From assembly GCF_003854275.1 (NCBI RefSeq), contig NZ_QTQP01000009.1:124001-188000 (forward strand): DNA of 64,000 bases, read 5' to 3'. This document shows, piece by piece, positions 16,391-25,025 of this stretch. The position numbers and the translations under genes are program-made. This stretch comes from Burkholderia sp. Bp8963. GTDB lineage: Bacteria; Pseudomonadota; Gammaproteobacteria; Burkholderiales; Burkholderiaceae. Numbering within the stretch: position 1 is the first letter of the stretch; each line of letters starts with the position of its first letter. The notes beneath the pieces are model-generated. The model did no database searches. It saw only the letters and a program-made list of their open reading frames with translations, and was not told the DNA's origin.

Positions 16391-17182
16391 TCAGCGCGTC
16401 GTCACCGAATCGAGCCCGGTCGCTCGCACGACCGGCTGCGCTTGCGGCGACGCGAGATAGTCGAGCAGCTTCTTCGCGTCATCCGCATGCGCGGCGCCGA
16501 CCGGAATGCCGCCCGCGAAGCGCGTGACCGACTGCACCGATTCGGGCACCTTGCCGACGTACGTGACGCCCTGCACGGGCAGCAGTTCGCTGACCTGCTG
16601 GAAGCCGATCTCGTAGTCGCCGTTCGCGACGACCGACGCGACCGGAATCTTCGGCACCATCGACGCCTTCGGGCGAACCTGCTCGTCGATACCGAGCTTC
16701 CTGAACATTTCCTTCTCGATGTAGACGCCGCTCGCGCTGTCGGAGTATGCGACCGACTTCGCGCGCAGCAGCGCGTCCTTCAGCCCGTCGACGGTGCCGA
16801 TGTCCGGCTTCGGCGCGCCCGCCCGCACGACCATGCCGATCCGCGAATCGGCGAGCTCGACGCGCGACGCGGGAATCACCTTGCCTTCCTGGATCAACTT
16901 GTCGAGCGCGTAGCCGACCATGATCACCACGTCAGCCTGCTCGCCGCGCGCGAGGCGGTTCGGAATCGCCTCCTTCGACTGGCCCATCGACGGGCCGCGG
17001 ATCGTGTCGAGCGTGTCGCCGCTCGCGGCGGTGAAGCCGGGGCCGAGTTGCTGGTAGGCAGCCGTGAAGCCGCCGGAAATCATCACGCGCAGTTCGGCAG
17101 CGCGCGCGTAGAGCGCGACAGACGCGAGCGCGGCGGCGGCGAGCCAGATTGCCGCGCGGCGCGAGAGCGATCGGGTGTTCAT
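16391..17182 (-). CDS. ModA-like periplasmic substrate-binding protein
   Basis: A secreted receptor of 263 residues with a signal peptide (basic start MNTRSLSRRAAIW, hydrophobic run, cut near ARAAE). The mature part resembles molybdate-type receptors (SBP_bac_11): VMISGGFTAAYQQLGPGF, GEQADVVIMVGYALD and the later SASGVYIEKEMFRKLGI. No permease or ATPase gene is adjacent, so it is an orphan receptor; in this genus such orphans are common and the ligand may not be molybdate. It may act as a sensor component or pair with a transporter elsewhere. The gene lies directly downstream of the MFS gene on the same strand (70 nt), so the two could be co-transcribed. Confidence 0.9.
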   Translation of the reverse strand: MNTRSLSRRAAIWLAAAALASVALYARAAELRVMISGGFTAAYQQLGPGFTAASGDTLDTIRGPSMGQSKEAIPNRLARGEQADVVIMVGYALDKLIQEGKVIPASRVELADSRIGMVVRAGAPKPDIGTVDGLKDALLRAKSVAYSDSASGVYIEKEMFRKLGIDEQVRPKASMVPKIPVASVVANGDYEIGFQQVSELLPVQGVTYVGKVPESVQSVTRFAGGIPVGAAHADDAKKLLDYLASPQAQPVVRATGLDSVTTR

Positions 17183-17252
17183 CGTTCGGGTTCCGGAAGT
17201 CGGGAGAAAGCGCGGCGCACCGGCGCCGCGCGCGAGTGAGCCGCCGGGCCGA

Positions 17253-18542
17253 TCACGCGGCGCGCAGCGCGTCGCGGCGGCGGCTGTACAGCAAGACCGT
17301 CGCGCCGAACGCGCACGCGGCGGCGAAACTCATCCAGAAACCGGGCGCGGCCTTGTCGCCGGTCGAGTGGATCAGCGCGGTCGAGATCGCCGGCGTGAAG
17401 CCGCCGAACACCGCGGTCGCGAGGCTGTATGCGAGCGAGAAGCCGGCGACGCGCACGTCGGCGGGCATCACCTCGGTCAGCGCGGCGACCATTGCGCCGT
17501 TGTAGATGCCATACATGAACGACAGCCACAGCAGCACCAGCAACATGTTGACGAAGCTCGGCGCATGGGCGAGCAGCGACAGCGCGGGGTACGCGGTCAG
17601 CACGTTCAGCGCGGTCATCGCGAGCAGCACCGGGCGGCGGCCGAAGCGGTCCGACAGCGTGCCGCCGATCGGCAACCAGACGAAGTTCGATACGGCGACG
17701 CACAGCGTCACGAGCAGGCTGTCCGCGGTGCTCAGGTGCAGCACGGTCTTGCCGAAGGTCGGCGCGTAGACGGTGATCAGGTAGAAGCTCGTCGTCGTCA
17801 TCGCAACGAGCAGCATGCCGCCGAGCACGACGACCCAGTTGCGAGCAAGAGTCACGAACACCTCGCGCATCGCCGGGCGATGGCGGCGCTGCGCATATTC
17901 TTCGGTTTCCTGCAGATTGCGCCGCAGCATGAAGATCGCCGGCACGATCAGGCAGCCGACGAGGAACGGCACGCGCCAGCCCCATGCGGCGATCTGCGCG
18001 GCAGAGAGCCACTGGTTCAGCGCGAAGCCGAGTGCGGCCGCGACGACGATCGACACCTGCTGGCTCGCCGACTGCCAACTCGTGTAGAAGCCTTTGCGGC
18101 CGGGCGTCGCCATCTCCGCGAGATAGACGGATACGCCGCCCAGCTCCGCGCCGGCGGAGAAGCCCTGCAGCAGGCGGCCGGCGAGCACGGCGGCCGGCGC
18201 GAGCAGGCCGATCGATGCGTAACCGGGCACGAACGCGATCAGGATCGTGCCGCTCGCCATGATCGACAGCGTGACGATCAGGCCCTTTCGGCGGCCGACC
18301 TCGTCGATGTACGCGCCGAGTACGATCGCGCCGAGCGGGCGCATCAGGAAGCCCGCGCCGAATACCGCGAAGGTCATCATCAGCGACGCGAACTCGCTGC
18401 TCGACGGAAAGAACACCGACGCGATCTGCGTCGCATAGAAACCGAACAGGAAGAAGTCGAACTGCTCCAGGAAGTTGCCGGCGGTGACGCGGAATACGGC
18501 CGCGGCCCTGGACGGGGCGGGGGTGGCCACGGGATGTGACAT
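17253..18542 (-). CDS. MFS transporter, metabolite:H+ symporter (citrate/tricarballylate type)
   Basis: A 12-helix carrier of 429 residues of the MHS subfamily. The loop 2-3 signature is [12 protein letters not shown], the second half carries [13 protein letters not shown], and the family pattern [20 protein letters not shown] follows in helix 4. The start [19 protein letters not shown] matches CitA/TcuC-like carriers for citrate or tricarballylate with protons. It sits upstream of an orphan binding protein on the same strand and is divergent from a Fic gene. The substrate call is from family resemblance only. Confidence 0.9.
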   Translation of the reverse strand: MSHPVATPAPSRAAAVFRVTAGNFLEQFDFFLFGFYATQIASVFFPSSSEFASLMMTFAVFGAGFLMRPLGAIVLGAYIDEVGRRKGLIVTLSIMASGTILIAFVPGYASIGLLAPAAVLAGRLLQGFSAGAELGGVSVYLAEMATPGRKGFYTSWQSASQQVSIVVAAALGFALNQWLSAAQIAAWGWRVPFLVGCLIVPAIFMLRRNLQETEEYAQRRHRPAMREVFVTLARNWVVVLGGMLLVAMTTTSFYLITVYAPTFGKTVLHLSTADSLLVTLCVAVSNFVWLPIGGTLSDRFGRRPVLLAMTALNVLTAYPALSLLAHAPSFVNMLLVLLWLSFMYGIYNGAMVAALTEVMPADVRVAGFSLAYSLATAVFGGFTPAISTALIHSTGDKAAPGFWMSFAAACAFGATVLLYSRRRDALRAA

Positions 18543-18769
18543 CGGGTTGTCTCCGGATATTTCATTGGGCTGCGTCCGGGCGGGGCCGGAACGATGCGCA
18601 CATGGTCACCCGGATCGGCGGCCGCGTGAAGTGCATTTTTTCGAAGGATTGATGCGTGCAGGTTATCAGTCGACGATCGCGGTGGCTGGCCATCGTCGAG
18701 CGGCCACACTTCGTCCGCTCCCGCCCGGATATATACTGGCCCACATCAATCGCGGTTCCGGAAAACCCG

Positions 18770-19651
18770 ATGTCCAGTCAACCCGCCACGCTCCTGAAAT
18801 CGATCGATGCCGCCAAGGCGACGCTCGATGCCGCGCGGCCGCTACCTCGGCAGGCGGTCTCGTCGCTGCACGAGAAACTGGCGCGGGAATGGGGCGGTCA
18901 CGCGAGCGCGATCGACCGCCATGCCGCGACGCTCCGCGAGACGCGGATTGTGCTGGAACGTATCACGATAGACGGGAAGACCCTGCGCGAGCAGGTCGAC
19001 GCGACGCATCATCGCGACGCAATCCGCTATGCCGAAGACATCGTGGCGAAGCACGAGGCGCTGTCCGAGCGGCAGATCCGCAACCTTCACCGACTGGTGC
19101 TGAACACGATCGGCGACGGCGAAGTGCGGCGCTACCGCCAGGAGAATGTCGAGATCGCGGGCGCGAGCACGATACCGCCCGGTTTCCTGGATTTGCCTGC
19201 CCAAATGGCGGCGCTGATCGACTGGTACCGCGAAGCCGACGCGCTGCACCCGATCGCGCGTGCGGCCGAACTGCATGCGCGGTTCCTGAAGATTCATCCG
19301 TTCGTCGATGGCAACGGCCGGACGGCGCGGCTGCTGCTCGATCTCGATCTGATGAAGGACGGCTATCCGCCAGCGGTCATTCGCGACGAGGACAGGCTCG
19401 CGTACTATGAAGCGCTGGACTGCGCATGCGCGAGCGCCGATTTCGCCGGCATCACGTGCCTGGTCGCGGAATCGGTGTTGCGCTCGCTGCGCGTGTATCT
19501 CGACGCGCTAGGGCTGCGCGATGCTACAGGGCCAGCGAGCGCGCGTTCCGGTGCCGAGGTCCCCGTTCCGGCCGGGAAGCGCGTCGCCGCTCATTTTTCC
19601 AATCATCCCGACGGAGCACCCACGTGTCCGCTGCCACGCCCGCCACGCTGA
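18770..19651 (+). CDS. Fic-domain protein with altered inhibitory motif
   Basis: A Fic protein of 293 residues that is expected to transfer AMP (or another phosphate group) to a protein target. The catalytic motif HPFVDGNGRTARL (176-188) is complete, including the histidine base and the phosphate-binding GNGR. The usual class II inhibitory helix (SNAIEGN before a TLRET segment) is recognisable by its flanks, but here it reads ASAIDR at 45-50: the serine, the inhibitory glutamate and the glycine are all replaced. An ATG at 18770 is chosen; upstream has an AT-rich GGATATATACTGG stretch. The 3' end overlaps the next GNAT gene by 28 nt. No antitoxin-like partner precedes it. The target is unknown. 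Confidence 0.9.
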   Translation: MSSQPATLLKSIDAAKATLDAARPLPRQAVSSLHEKLAREWGGHASAIDRHAATLRETRIVLERITIDGKTLREQVDATHHRDAIRYAEDIVAKHEALSERQIRNLHRLVLNTIGDGEVRRYRQENVEIAGASTIPPGFLDLPAQMAALIDWYREADALHPIARAAELHARFLKIHPFVDGNGRTARLLLDLDLMKDGYPPAVIRDEDRLAYYEALDCACASADFAGITCLVAESVLRSLRVYLDALGLRDATGPASARSGAEVPVPAGKRVAAHFSNHPDGAPTCPLPRPPR

Positions 19652-20067
19652 GATTTTCCACCGACAAGCGCGAACTCGATCTCGACGCGATCTACGACTT
19701 CCTGCATCGCGAAGCGTACTGGTCGATCGGCATTCCGCGCGACGTGTTCGACCGCTCGATCGACGGCTCGCTGTGCTTCGGCGCGTTCGTCGGCACGCGG
19801 CAGGTTGGCTTCGCGCGGCTCGTCACCGATCACGCGACCTTCGCGTACCTGTGCGACGTGTTCGTGCTGCCGGGGGAACGCAGCAACGGCTACGGCCGCG
19901 CGCTGATCGATCACGTGTTCGCGCAGGAGATGGTGCAGGGGCTGCGCCGCATCATGCTCGTCACGTCCGACGCGCACGACCTGTACCGGCCGGTCGGTTT
20001 CGCGCCGCCGTCGCATCCGGAACGGCTGATGGAAGTGCGGCGGCCCGACATCTACGCATCGCGCTGA
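19624..20067 (+). CDS. GNAT-family N-acetyltransferase
   Basis: A small acetyltransferase of 147 residues in the YhhY/RimI-like group: YWSIGIPRDVFDRSIDGSLC near the start, then FARLVTDHATFAYLCDVFV and the acetyl-CoA loop VLPGERSNGYGRALIDHV, with DLYRPVGFAPPSHPERLME near the end. It begins at GTG 19624, which has GGAG 7 nt upstream and lies inside the end of the Fic gene. The overlap suggests coupled translation with Fic. Whether the acetyltransferase modulates the Fic protein or its target is not known. Confidence 0.9.
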   Translation: MSAATPATLRFSTDKRELDLDAIYDFLHREAYWSIGIPRDVFDRSIDGSLCFGAFVGTRQVGFARLVTDHATFAYLCDVFVLPGERSNGYGRALIDHVFAQEMVQGLRRIMLVTSDAHDLYRPVGFAPPSHPERLMEVRRPDIYASR

Positions 20068-20136
20068 GCGGCGGCGCGCGTCCCGCGCATACGCGCATAC
20101 AATACGCGCTCTTTGCCACGCTGAAGGAAGCGCACC

Positions 20137-20355
20137 ATGACCGAACAGGAAGCCGAACAACTCGCGACCCACCGCCACTACAAGGGCGGCCTCTACCGCG
20201 TGATCGGCGTCGCACGCCATTCCGAAACGGAAGAATCGCTCGTCGTGTACGAGCATCTGTGGCCGCATGCGCGCGGGCTGTGGGTGCGGCCGGAGGCGAT
20301 GTTCAACGAAACCCTCGAAGACGGCACGCCGCGCTTTCGCAAGCTGCGCGACTGA
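20137..20355 (+). CDS. DUF1653 domain protein
   Basis: A 72-residue protein consisting of a DUF1653 domain: HYKGGLYRVIGVARHSET, VVYEHLWPHARGLWVRPEAM and the end DGTPRFRKL. This small beta-rich domain is widespread, unlinked to a known function, and normally encoded alone. The promoter-like TACAAT lies about 40 bp upstream. The stop is followed by a short CCC-AACC-GGG stem and six Ts (20378-20383), a weak terminator. It is convergent with the epsilon subunit gene. Confidence 0.92.
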   Translation: MTEQEAEQLATHRHYKGGLYRVIGVARHSETEESLVVYEHLWPHARGLWVRPEAMFNETLEDGTPRFRKLRD

Positions 20356-20419
20356 GCGGCGGCCAGCCCCAACCGGGTTTTTTCGTTGCGGGAACGTGCG
20401 TCATGAGCATGAACCGGCG

Positions 20420-20884
20420 CTAGCCGCCCGCGCCACCCGGCTTGCCGCCGCCGGACGTGCTCGGCCGCATCGCCAGCGCGAAGAAGCGGCGGATCTCATC
20501 CATCAATTCCACGCGCGCCGACGCAAAGTCGAACGTGCGCCGGTTATCCCGCGCATAGCGCTGGCGCCAGTCCTCCGCCGCGTGCCGCGCTTCACGGGCG
20601 CGCAGCGTATCCAGCTCCGGCGTGCGCAGCGCATGATCGGCGATCAGCGTCACGCCTTCGCGGCTGACTTCCAGCACGCCGCCCGCGACCAGGATGCGGC
20701 GATGCTCGCCGCTCGCCGCATCGACGAGCGTCACGACGCCGGGCCGGATACGCGTGAGCAGCGGCGCATGCCGCGGATAGATCCCGAGTTCGCCGCTTTC
20801 GCCGGGCACGCTGACAAAGTGCGCGTCGCCGGAATACAGCACCTGCTCGATGCTGAGAATCGCGAGTTTCATCGACGTGTCCAT
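20420..20884 (-). CDS. atpC: F-type ATP synthase epsilon subunit
   Basis: A protein of 154 residues with the beta-sandwich and C-terminal helical hairpin of epsilon subunits: MKLAILSIEQVLYSGDAHFV, GELGIYPRHAPLLTRIRPGVV and ILVAGGVLEVSREGVTLIAD. The C-terminus is extended by a glycine-rich tail. ATG 20884 is placed behind GGAGG at 5 nt; MKL four codons later is possible. The gene follows the gamma gene after 11 nt. In normal operons beta sits between gamma and epsilon; it is missing here. Neither alpha, beta nor Fo genes occur anywhere in this window, so this copy cannot work alone. Confidence 0.92.
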   Translation of the reverse strand: MDTSMKLAILSIEQVLYSGDAHFVSVPGESGELGIYPRHAPLLTRIRPGVVTLVDAASGEHRRILVAGGVLEVSREGVTLIADHALRTPELDTLRAREARHAAEDWRQRYARDNRRTFDFASARVELMDEIRRFFALAMRPSTSGGGKPGGAGG

Positions 20885-20895
20885 CTGCGCCTCCT

Positions 20896-21765
20896 TCAGA
20901 CGGCCGCCGCGCCCGCGACGATCTCGCACAGCTCGGTGGTGATCTGCGCTTGCCGGGTTTTCTGATACAGATGCCGCAGGCCGTGCAGCACGCGATCGGC
21001 GTTCTCCGTCGCAGTCTGCATGCTGAACATCCTCGCGCATTGCTCGCACGCATGGTTCTCGACGACGGCCTGATAGAGCATCGCCTCGACGTAGCGCAGC
21101 AGCAGCGTGTCCACCACCGGTTTCGGCCCGGGCTCGTACAGGTAGTCGGTCGATGTGCCGCCGTCGGCCGCCGCGTTGCCGTCGAGCCCCGCGACGGGCA
21201 GCACCGTATCGATCCGGGGATCGTAGGTGAGCGGGCTCGTCAGGCGGTTGTACGCGACATGCACTTCGTCGAGTTCGCCGTTGACGAAAGCGGTCAGCGG
21301 GACGAGCAGCGCACCGAGCAGCGCGTCGAACTGCGGCTCGCCGGCGAGGCTGCCCGAGCGCGCCGTGATGTTCGCGCCGTGGCGCGACAATGGCGCGACG
21401 CCGCGCGCGCCGATCACGCTCAGCTCGCATGCGATGCCGGCCTGATCCCAGCGTTCGAGCGCATCGATGCACTGGACGAGCAGCCGCGCATTGAGCGGGC
21501 CGCACAGCCCGCGATCGGTGCTGACGACGATCAGGCCGACACGACGCACCGGCTCGCGCCGCGCCATCAACGCCGACACATGATCGGGCCGGTCGCGCAG
21601 CACGCGTTCGACCATCGACTTGATGCTGGCCGCATACGGCCGGAAATCGCGCGCACGCCGCTGCGCGCTCGCCATCTTGGTGCGCGCCATCATTTCCATC
21701 GCCCGCGTGATCTTGCGCGTGGACGACGTGCTGGCGATTTTCGAGCGGATTTCACGAATGTGCAT
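20896..21765 (-). CDS. atpG: F-type ATP synthase gamma subunit
   Basis: A gamma subunit of 289 residues, the rotor shaft of F1. The ends are well preserved: MHIREIRSKIASTSSTRKIT and, at the C-terminus, SMQTATENADRVLHGLRHLY with TTELCEIVAGAAAV; the conserved VSTDRGLCGPLNARL is in the middle. There is no frameshift. It is the first gene of a two-gene unit with epsilon. Upstream 495 bp hold no alpha subunit. Probably a second-copy pair derived from an alternative ATPase; it may be non-functional, or its products may enter the main enzyme. Confidence 0.92.
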   Translation of the reverse strand: MHIREIRSKIASTSSTRKITRAMEMMARTKMASAQRRARDFRPYAASIKSMVERVLRDRPDHVSALMARREPVRRVGLIVVSTDRGLCGPLNARLLVQCIDALERWDQAGIACELSVIGARGVAPLSRHGANITARSGSLAGEPQFDALLGALLVPLTAFVNGELDEVHVAYNRLTSPLTYDPRIDTVLPVAGLDGNAAADGGTSTDYLYEPGPKPVVDTLLLRYVEAMLYQAVVENHACEQCARMFSMQTATENADRVLHGLRHLYQKTRQAQITTELCEIVAGAAAV

Positions 21766-22260
21766 GACTTCCAGGCCGAGAAGGCGCCGGAGGTTGCCGG
21801 CGCGCGTTTGCGGGGCGACGCGCGCGCCGCCTGGTAACAGTGCTGCGACGGCTGACCGTCATGCCGTCATCGCGTAATCCATGCTATCGGGACTTCACCT
21901 GAAAAGATTGACCGGAATCAAACAATCGTCTGACGTATCGCACCAGAATCCGTTGCGTGCGGAACGTCAGGCGATGGCCGGTGCTCGTCGCCACGGCGAC
22001 GTGCAGCACGATGCAGCACGCAACGGAAGCATATGACGGAAGCACACGACGATCGTCACGCGGGCGCTGGATGTCATGCGAGTGTCACATCCTGTCGCGC
22101 ATCCTGATGGCCCGTGCACGTGACACTGCGGAGGTCTGCCCGATGTCCGAATCCCGTCAGCAGTAGCAACACGACGCATTGATTGCGCGGCACACGCGCC
22201 GCGTGCCGGACGGCGCGGCCCTTGCCACCCTCACCCTGCATCCCGCTACCTGAGAGACCC
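21766..22260. other. Gap upstream of atpG and PhaC-like gene
   Basis: About 495 bp between two divergent genes. I see no gene, no alpha-subunit remnant and no clear structured element. Both promoters presumably lie here. The ribosome binding site before the PhaC-like gene is weak (GAGAGA). Confidence 0.4.
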
Positions 22261-23412
22261 ATGAAATCCCGCGAATCCAAACCTGCCGCGAAGCCGGCTC
22301 CCGCATTGCCGATCTTTTGGCCGATGGCAGCCGTCGCGACGATGTTCGAGATCGGCTCGGAAATGACCGCGCGCAATCTCCGCTTCCTCGCGGAAGAGGA
22401 GAAGCTGCACTTCGGGCTGCACCCCGCGCTCGCTTCCGCGAACCGGCCGCTGCTCGAACTGCGCACGATGACGTTCCGCGACTATTCGATCGCGCCGGTG
22501 CAAGGAAATGGAGAAGGGCACAGCCAGAAACAAGGACTGCCAACGATTGTCGATGCGCCATACGCGGGCCACAGCGCGATGATCGCCGACTACCTGCCGG
22601 GCCAGAGCCTGATCGAGACGCTGCGCGAGCACGGCGTGACGCGCGTCTTCCTGACCGACTGGCGATCCGCGACCGCCGACATGAAGGATCTCGAGATCGA
22701 CCAGTATCTGGCCGAGCTGAACGTGTGCGTCGACGAGCTTGGCGGCAGGGTCAACCTCGTCGGGCTATGCCAGGGCGGCTGGATGTCGGCGATGTACGCG
22801 GCATGCTTCCCGCACAAGGTCGCGAGCCTCGTGCTCGCGGGGTCGCCGATCGACACGGACGCGGGCGATGGCCCGATCAGGGAGATGGTGCACACGTATC
22901 CGACGTCGTTCTACGAGGAACTCGTGGAAATGGGCGGCGGGCTGATGTGCGGCCGCTTCATGTTGCGGGGCTGGAAGAACATGCATCCGGACCAGCACTA
23001 TCTCGCCGAGCACGTCGACCTGTACGAGCACCTCGACGATCCCGACTACCTGCACAAGCGCGAAGTGTTCGCCAGCTGGTACGAAAGCCCGCTCGACCTG
23101 CCGGGCCGCTGGTATCTGCAGGCGATCGTGCAGCTCTTCAAGGAGAACCGGCTGGCGAAGGGTACGTTCGTCGCACTCGGCCGCACGCTCGACCTGAAAG
23201 ACATCACGTGCCCCGTCTACCTGCTCGCCGGCGAGGCGGACGACATCACGACGCCGGAGCAGGTGTTCAATGCGCGCGACCTCGTCGGCACGCCCGCTTC
23301 GCAGGTGACGAGCCGGCTCGTTCCCGGCGGCCACATTGGCCTGTTCATGGGGTCGCGCACGCTGAAGGACGCGTGGCCGGGAATCGCCGCGTGGATCGCG
23401 GCGCAGGCGTAG
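22261..23412 (+). CDS. PhaC-like alpha/beta hydrolase with Cys nucleophile
   Basis: An intracellular alpha/beta-hydrolase of 383 residues related to polyhydroxyalkanoate synthases and depolymerases. The lipase box is GLCQGG (C170 as nucleophile), the form GxCxGG used by PhaC; the acid lies in LAGEADDITTPEQ and the histidine in VPGGHIGLFMG. It is too short for class I PhaC (about 590 residues) and lacks that N-terminal domain, so it may be a depolymerase or a synthase-like relative. Around residues 80-95 (VQGNGEGHSQKQGL) the DNA is AT-richer and the residues look inserted. It stands beside an orphan ATP synthase pair, without other PHA genes. Confidence 0.82.
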   Translation: MKSRESKPAAKPAPALPIFWPMAAVATMFEIGSEMTARNLRFLAEEEKLHFGLHPALASANRPLLELRTMTFRDYSIAPVQGNGEGHSQKQGLPTIVDAPYAGHSAMIADYLPGQSLIETLREHGVTRVFLTDWRSATADMKDLEIDQYLAELNVCVDELGGRVNLVGLCQGGWMSAMYAACFPHKVASLVLAGSPIDTDAGDGPIREMVHTYPTSFYEELVEMGGGLMCGRFMLRGWKNMHPDQHYLAEHVDLYEHLDDPDYLHKREVFASWYESPLDLPGRWYLQAIVQLFKENRLAKGTFVALGRTLDLKDITCPVYLLAGEADDITTPEQVFNARDLVGTPASQVTSRLVPGGHIGLFMGSRTLKDAWPGIAAWIAAQA

Positions 23413-23453
23413 ACGGCGGACGTCGGCGCTGCGTGGCCGCGCCGAATGCGGGC

Positions 23454-24665
23454 TCACGCGCCGGCCAGCGCAGCCTCGAGCGCCGGCGGCGCGTTCCCGG
23501 CCGTCACGTCCGGCGTGCCGTGCCACGCCGCGAGTTTCTTCACCGCCTTCGCGACGTCGTTCGCGAGCCCCGACCCGATCCGCACGCCCGGTTCGACGTG
23601 GACGGCCTTCAGTTCGAACGTGCCGAGCGTGCGATGCGCTTTCGCGTCGATCCGGCCGATCAGCCGCCCGCGATGCAGCACCGGCAGGCAGAAATAGCCG
23701 TAGCGCCGCTTGTGCGCGGGCGTATAGCACTCGATCGTGTAGTCGAAGTCGAACAGCGCGGACGCGCGCCGCCGGTCCCACACGACCGGGTCGAACGGCG
23801 ACAGCAAGGTCGTGACCGTCGAGCGCAGCGTGTCGGCCTGCGCGTCGGGCAGCAGCGCGTCGAGCGAGCGGTGCACGTAGGCCGGTTCCTTCCAGCCGTC
23901 GACGGCGACCGGGATCAGCTCGCCCGCGTCCGCGAGCGCGTCCAGCTCCGCGCGGTACGAGCGGCGCGGCAGCCGGTAGTAATCGGCGACCCAGTCGGCG
24001 CGCACGATCCCGAGCGCACGGCACGTGTAGTCGAGCAGCGCCGGCAGCACGGCTTCGCGCGGCGGCAGGTCGCGCGCGTCGTCCCAGCCGGGCAGCACGC
24101 GTTCGCGCACGTCGTACACGCGCTGGAAATTGCGGCGCTCCGATACCATCAGGTCGCCGGTCGTGAACAGCACCTCCAGATGGCGCTTCTCCGGCTTCCG
24201 GTCCCACCAGCCGTTGCCTTTCGCGCCATCCTCGCGGGCGAAATCCGCTGAGCGCACCGGGCCTTCGGTGCGGATGCGCGCGAGCAACTGCGCGATGTCG
24301 TCGCGGTTTTCCGCGTGCCACTCAGCCGCGTATTTCCAGCCCATCCCCGACGGATCGAGCATCTTGTAGCGCATCAGCCCGAATTGCTCGACGGGCAGGA
24401 AGCACGCTTCGTGCGACCAGTATTCGAACAGGCGCGCTTCGGCGAGATGTTCGTCGAGCCACTGCGGCGCGAACGTGCCGAGGCGGCTGAACAGCACGAG
24501 ATACGGGCTGCGCGCGACGACGTGAATCGTATCGATCTGCAACTGCGCCATGCGGCGGATCGTGTCGAGCACGTCGGCCTTGGTGGCCTTGCGGCGGGGC
24601 GGGGTCAGCAGGCCCTGCGCGGCGAGATGCAGCGCGCGGGCGGCGGCGGGCGAGAGCGTGAGCAT
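23454..24665 (-). CDS. YcaQ/AlkZ-family DNA glycosylase (winged-helix DUF1006)
   Basis: A protein of 403 residues made of tandem winged helices, matching the YcaQ family that unhooks interstrand DNA crosslinks. The catalytic region is AQLQIDTIHVVARSPYLVLF, which contains the Q-I-D form (QxD) seen in the YcaQ branch rather than the QxQ of AlkZ toxin-resistance enzymes; it lies near residues 41-60. Further conserved blocks are EYWSHEACFLP and ALFDFDYTIECYTPAHKRRYGYF. It is a single gene. YcaQ-type activity against nitrogen-mustard-like crosslinks is known for the family; for this copy it is inferred. Confidence 0.88.
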   Translation of the reverse strand: MLTLSPAAARALHLAAQGLLTPPRRKATKADVLDTIRRMAQLQIDTIHVVARSPYLVLFSRLGTFAPQWLDEHLAEARLFEYWSHEACFLPVEQFGLMRYKMLDPSGMGWKYAAEWHAENRDDIAQLLARIRTEGPVRSADFAREDGAKGNGWWDRKPEKRHLEVLFTTGDLMVSERRNFQRVYDVRERVLPGWDDARDLPPREAVLPALLDYTCRALGIVRADWVADYYRLPRRSYRAELDALADAGELIPVAVDGWKEPAYVHRSLDALLPDAQADTLRSTVTTLLSPFDPVVWDRRRASALFDFDYTIECYTPAHKRRYGYFCLPVLHRGRLIGRIDAKAHRTLGTFELKAVHVEPGVRIGSGLANDVAKAVKKLAAWHGTPDVTAGNAPPALEAALAGA

Positions 24666-24804
24666 CGGAGCGGTCGGAGCGGGTGTCGGTCGGGCACCAC
24701 TTTAGCGCGATTACGGCGCGCGCGCTCGACGTGCGCCCGACGCGGGATTGCGCCGCATCTGACAATCGTTGACAGACGCGTCGTTCAAGATTCCCTATAG
24801 TGCA

Positions 24805-24975
24805 CTCCATAGCGCGCGGCAACGTGCGCGCCGATTCCGCTTCCGACGCACGATATGTCCATGGCACGCAGGAAGCGAATCCGGGATTCTCAACCCCCAA
24901 CGAGAGACCCGGAGCCCTGAGCGGACATCCACGCGGCTGAGCACAGGCCCCGTGTGGATGTCCGCTGATTTTTTT
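24805..24975 (+). ncRNA. Candidate structured small RNA
   Basis: Between two leftward genes, a rightward transcription unit without any coding frame is indicated. Three hairpins occur in order: GCGCGC arms at 24812-24817 and 24826-24831; a long stem of GATTCCGCTTCC (24833-24844) against GGAAGCGAATC (24871-24881) with one bulge; and GGGATTCTC (24883-24891) against GAGAGACCC (24902-24910). They lead straight into a strong intrinsic terminator. A -10-like TATAGT at 24796-24801 gives a likely start near 24807 and a size of about 170 nt. I do not recognise a known RNA family (it is not obviously 6S, tmRNA or a common riboswitch). No plus-strand gene follows, so a cis-acting leader is unlikely. Confidence 0.6.
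24920..24975 (+). terminator. Strong intrinsic terminator
   Basis: Two 17-nt arms (24920-24936 and 24950-24966) pair along their full length with one G-T wobble, with a 13-nt loop, then GA and seven Ts (24969-24975). The T-run lies only on the plus strand, so it stops rightward transcription, that of the candidate small RNA. Confidence 0.88.
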
Positions 24976-25025
24976 CCGTTTCAGTTTCCTTTACCGCATC
25001 CGCTTGTTTCGCCCGAACGTGTCCG

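Noticed and set aside
24769-24801. TTGACA at 24769 as the -35 partner of TATAGT at 24796
   Set aside because: The spacer would be 21 bp, too long for a normal sigma-70 promoter. I keep only the -10-like element and treat the start site as uncertain.
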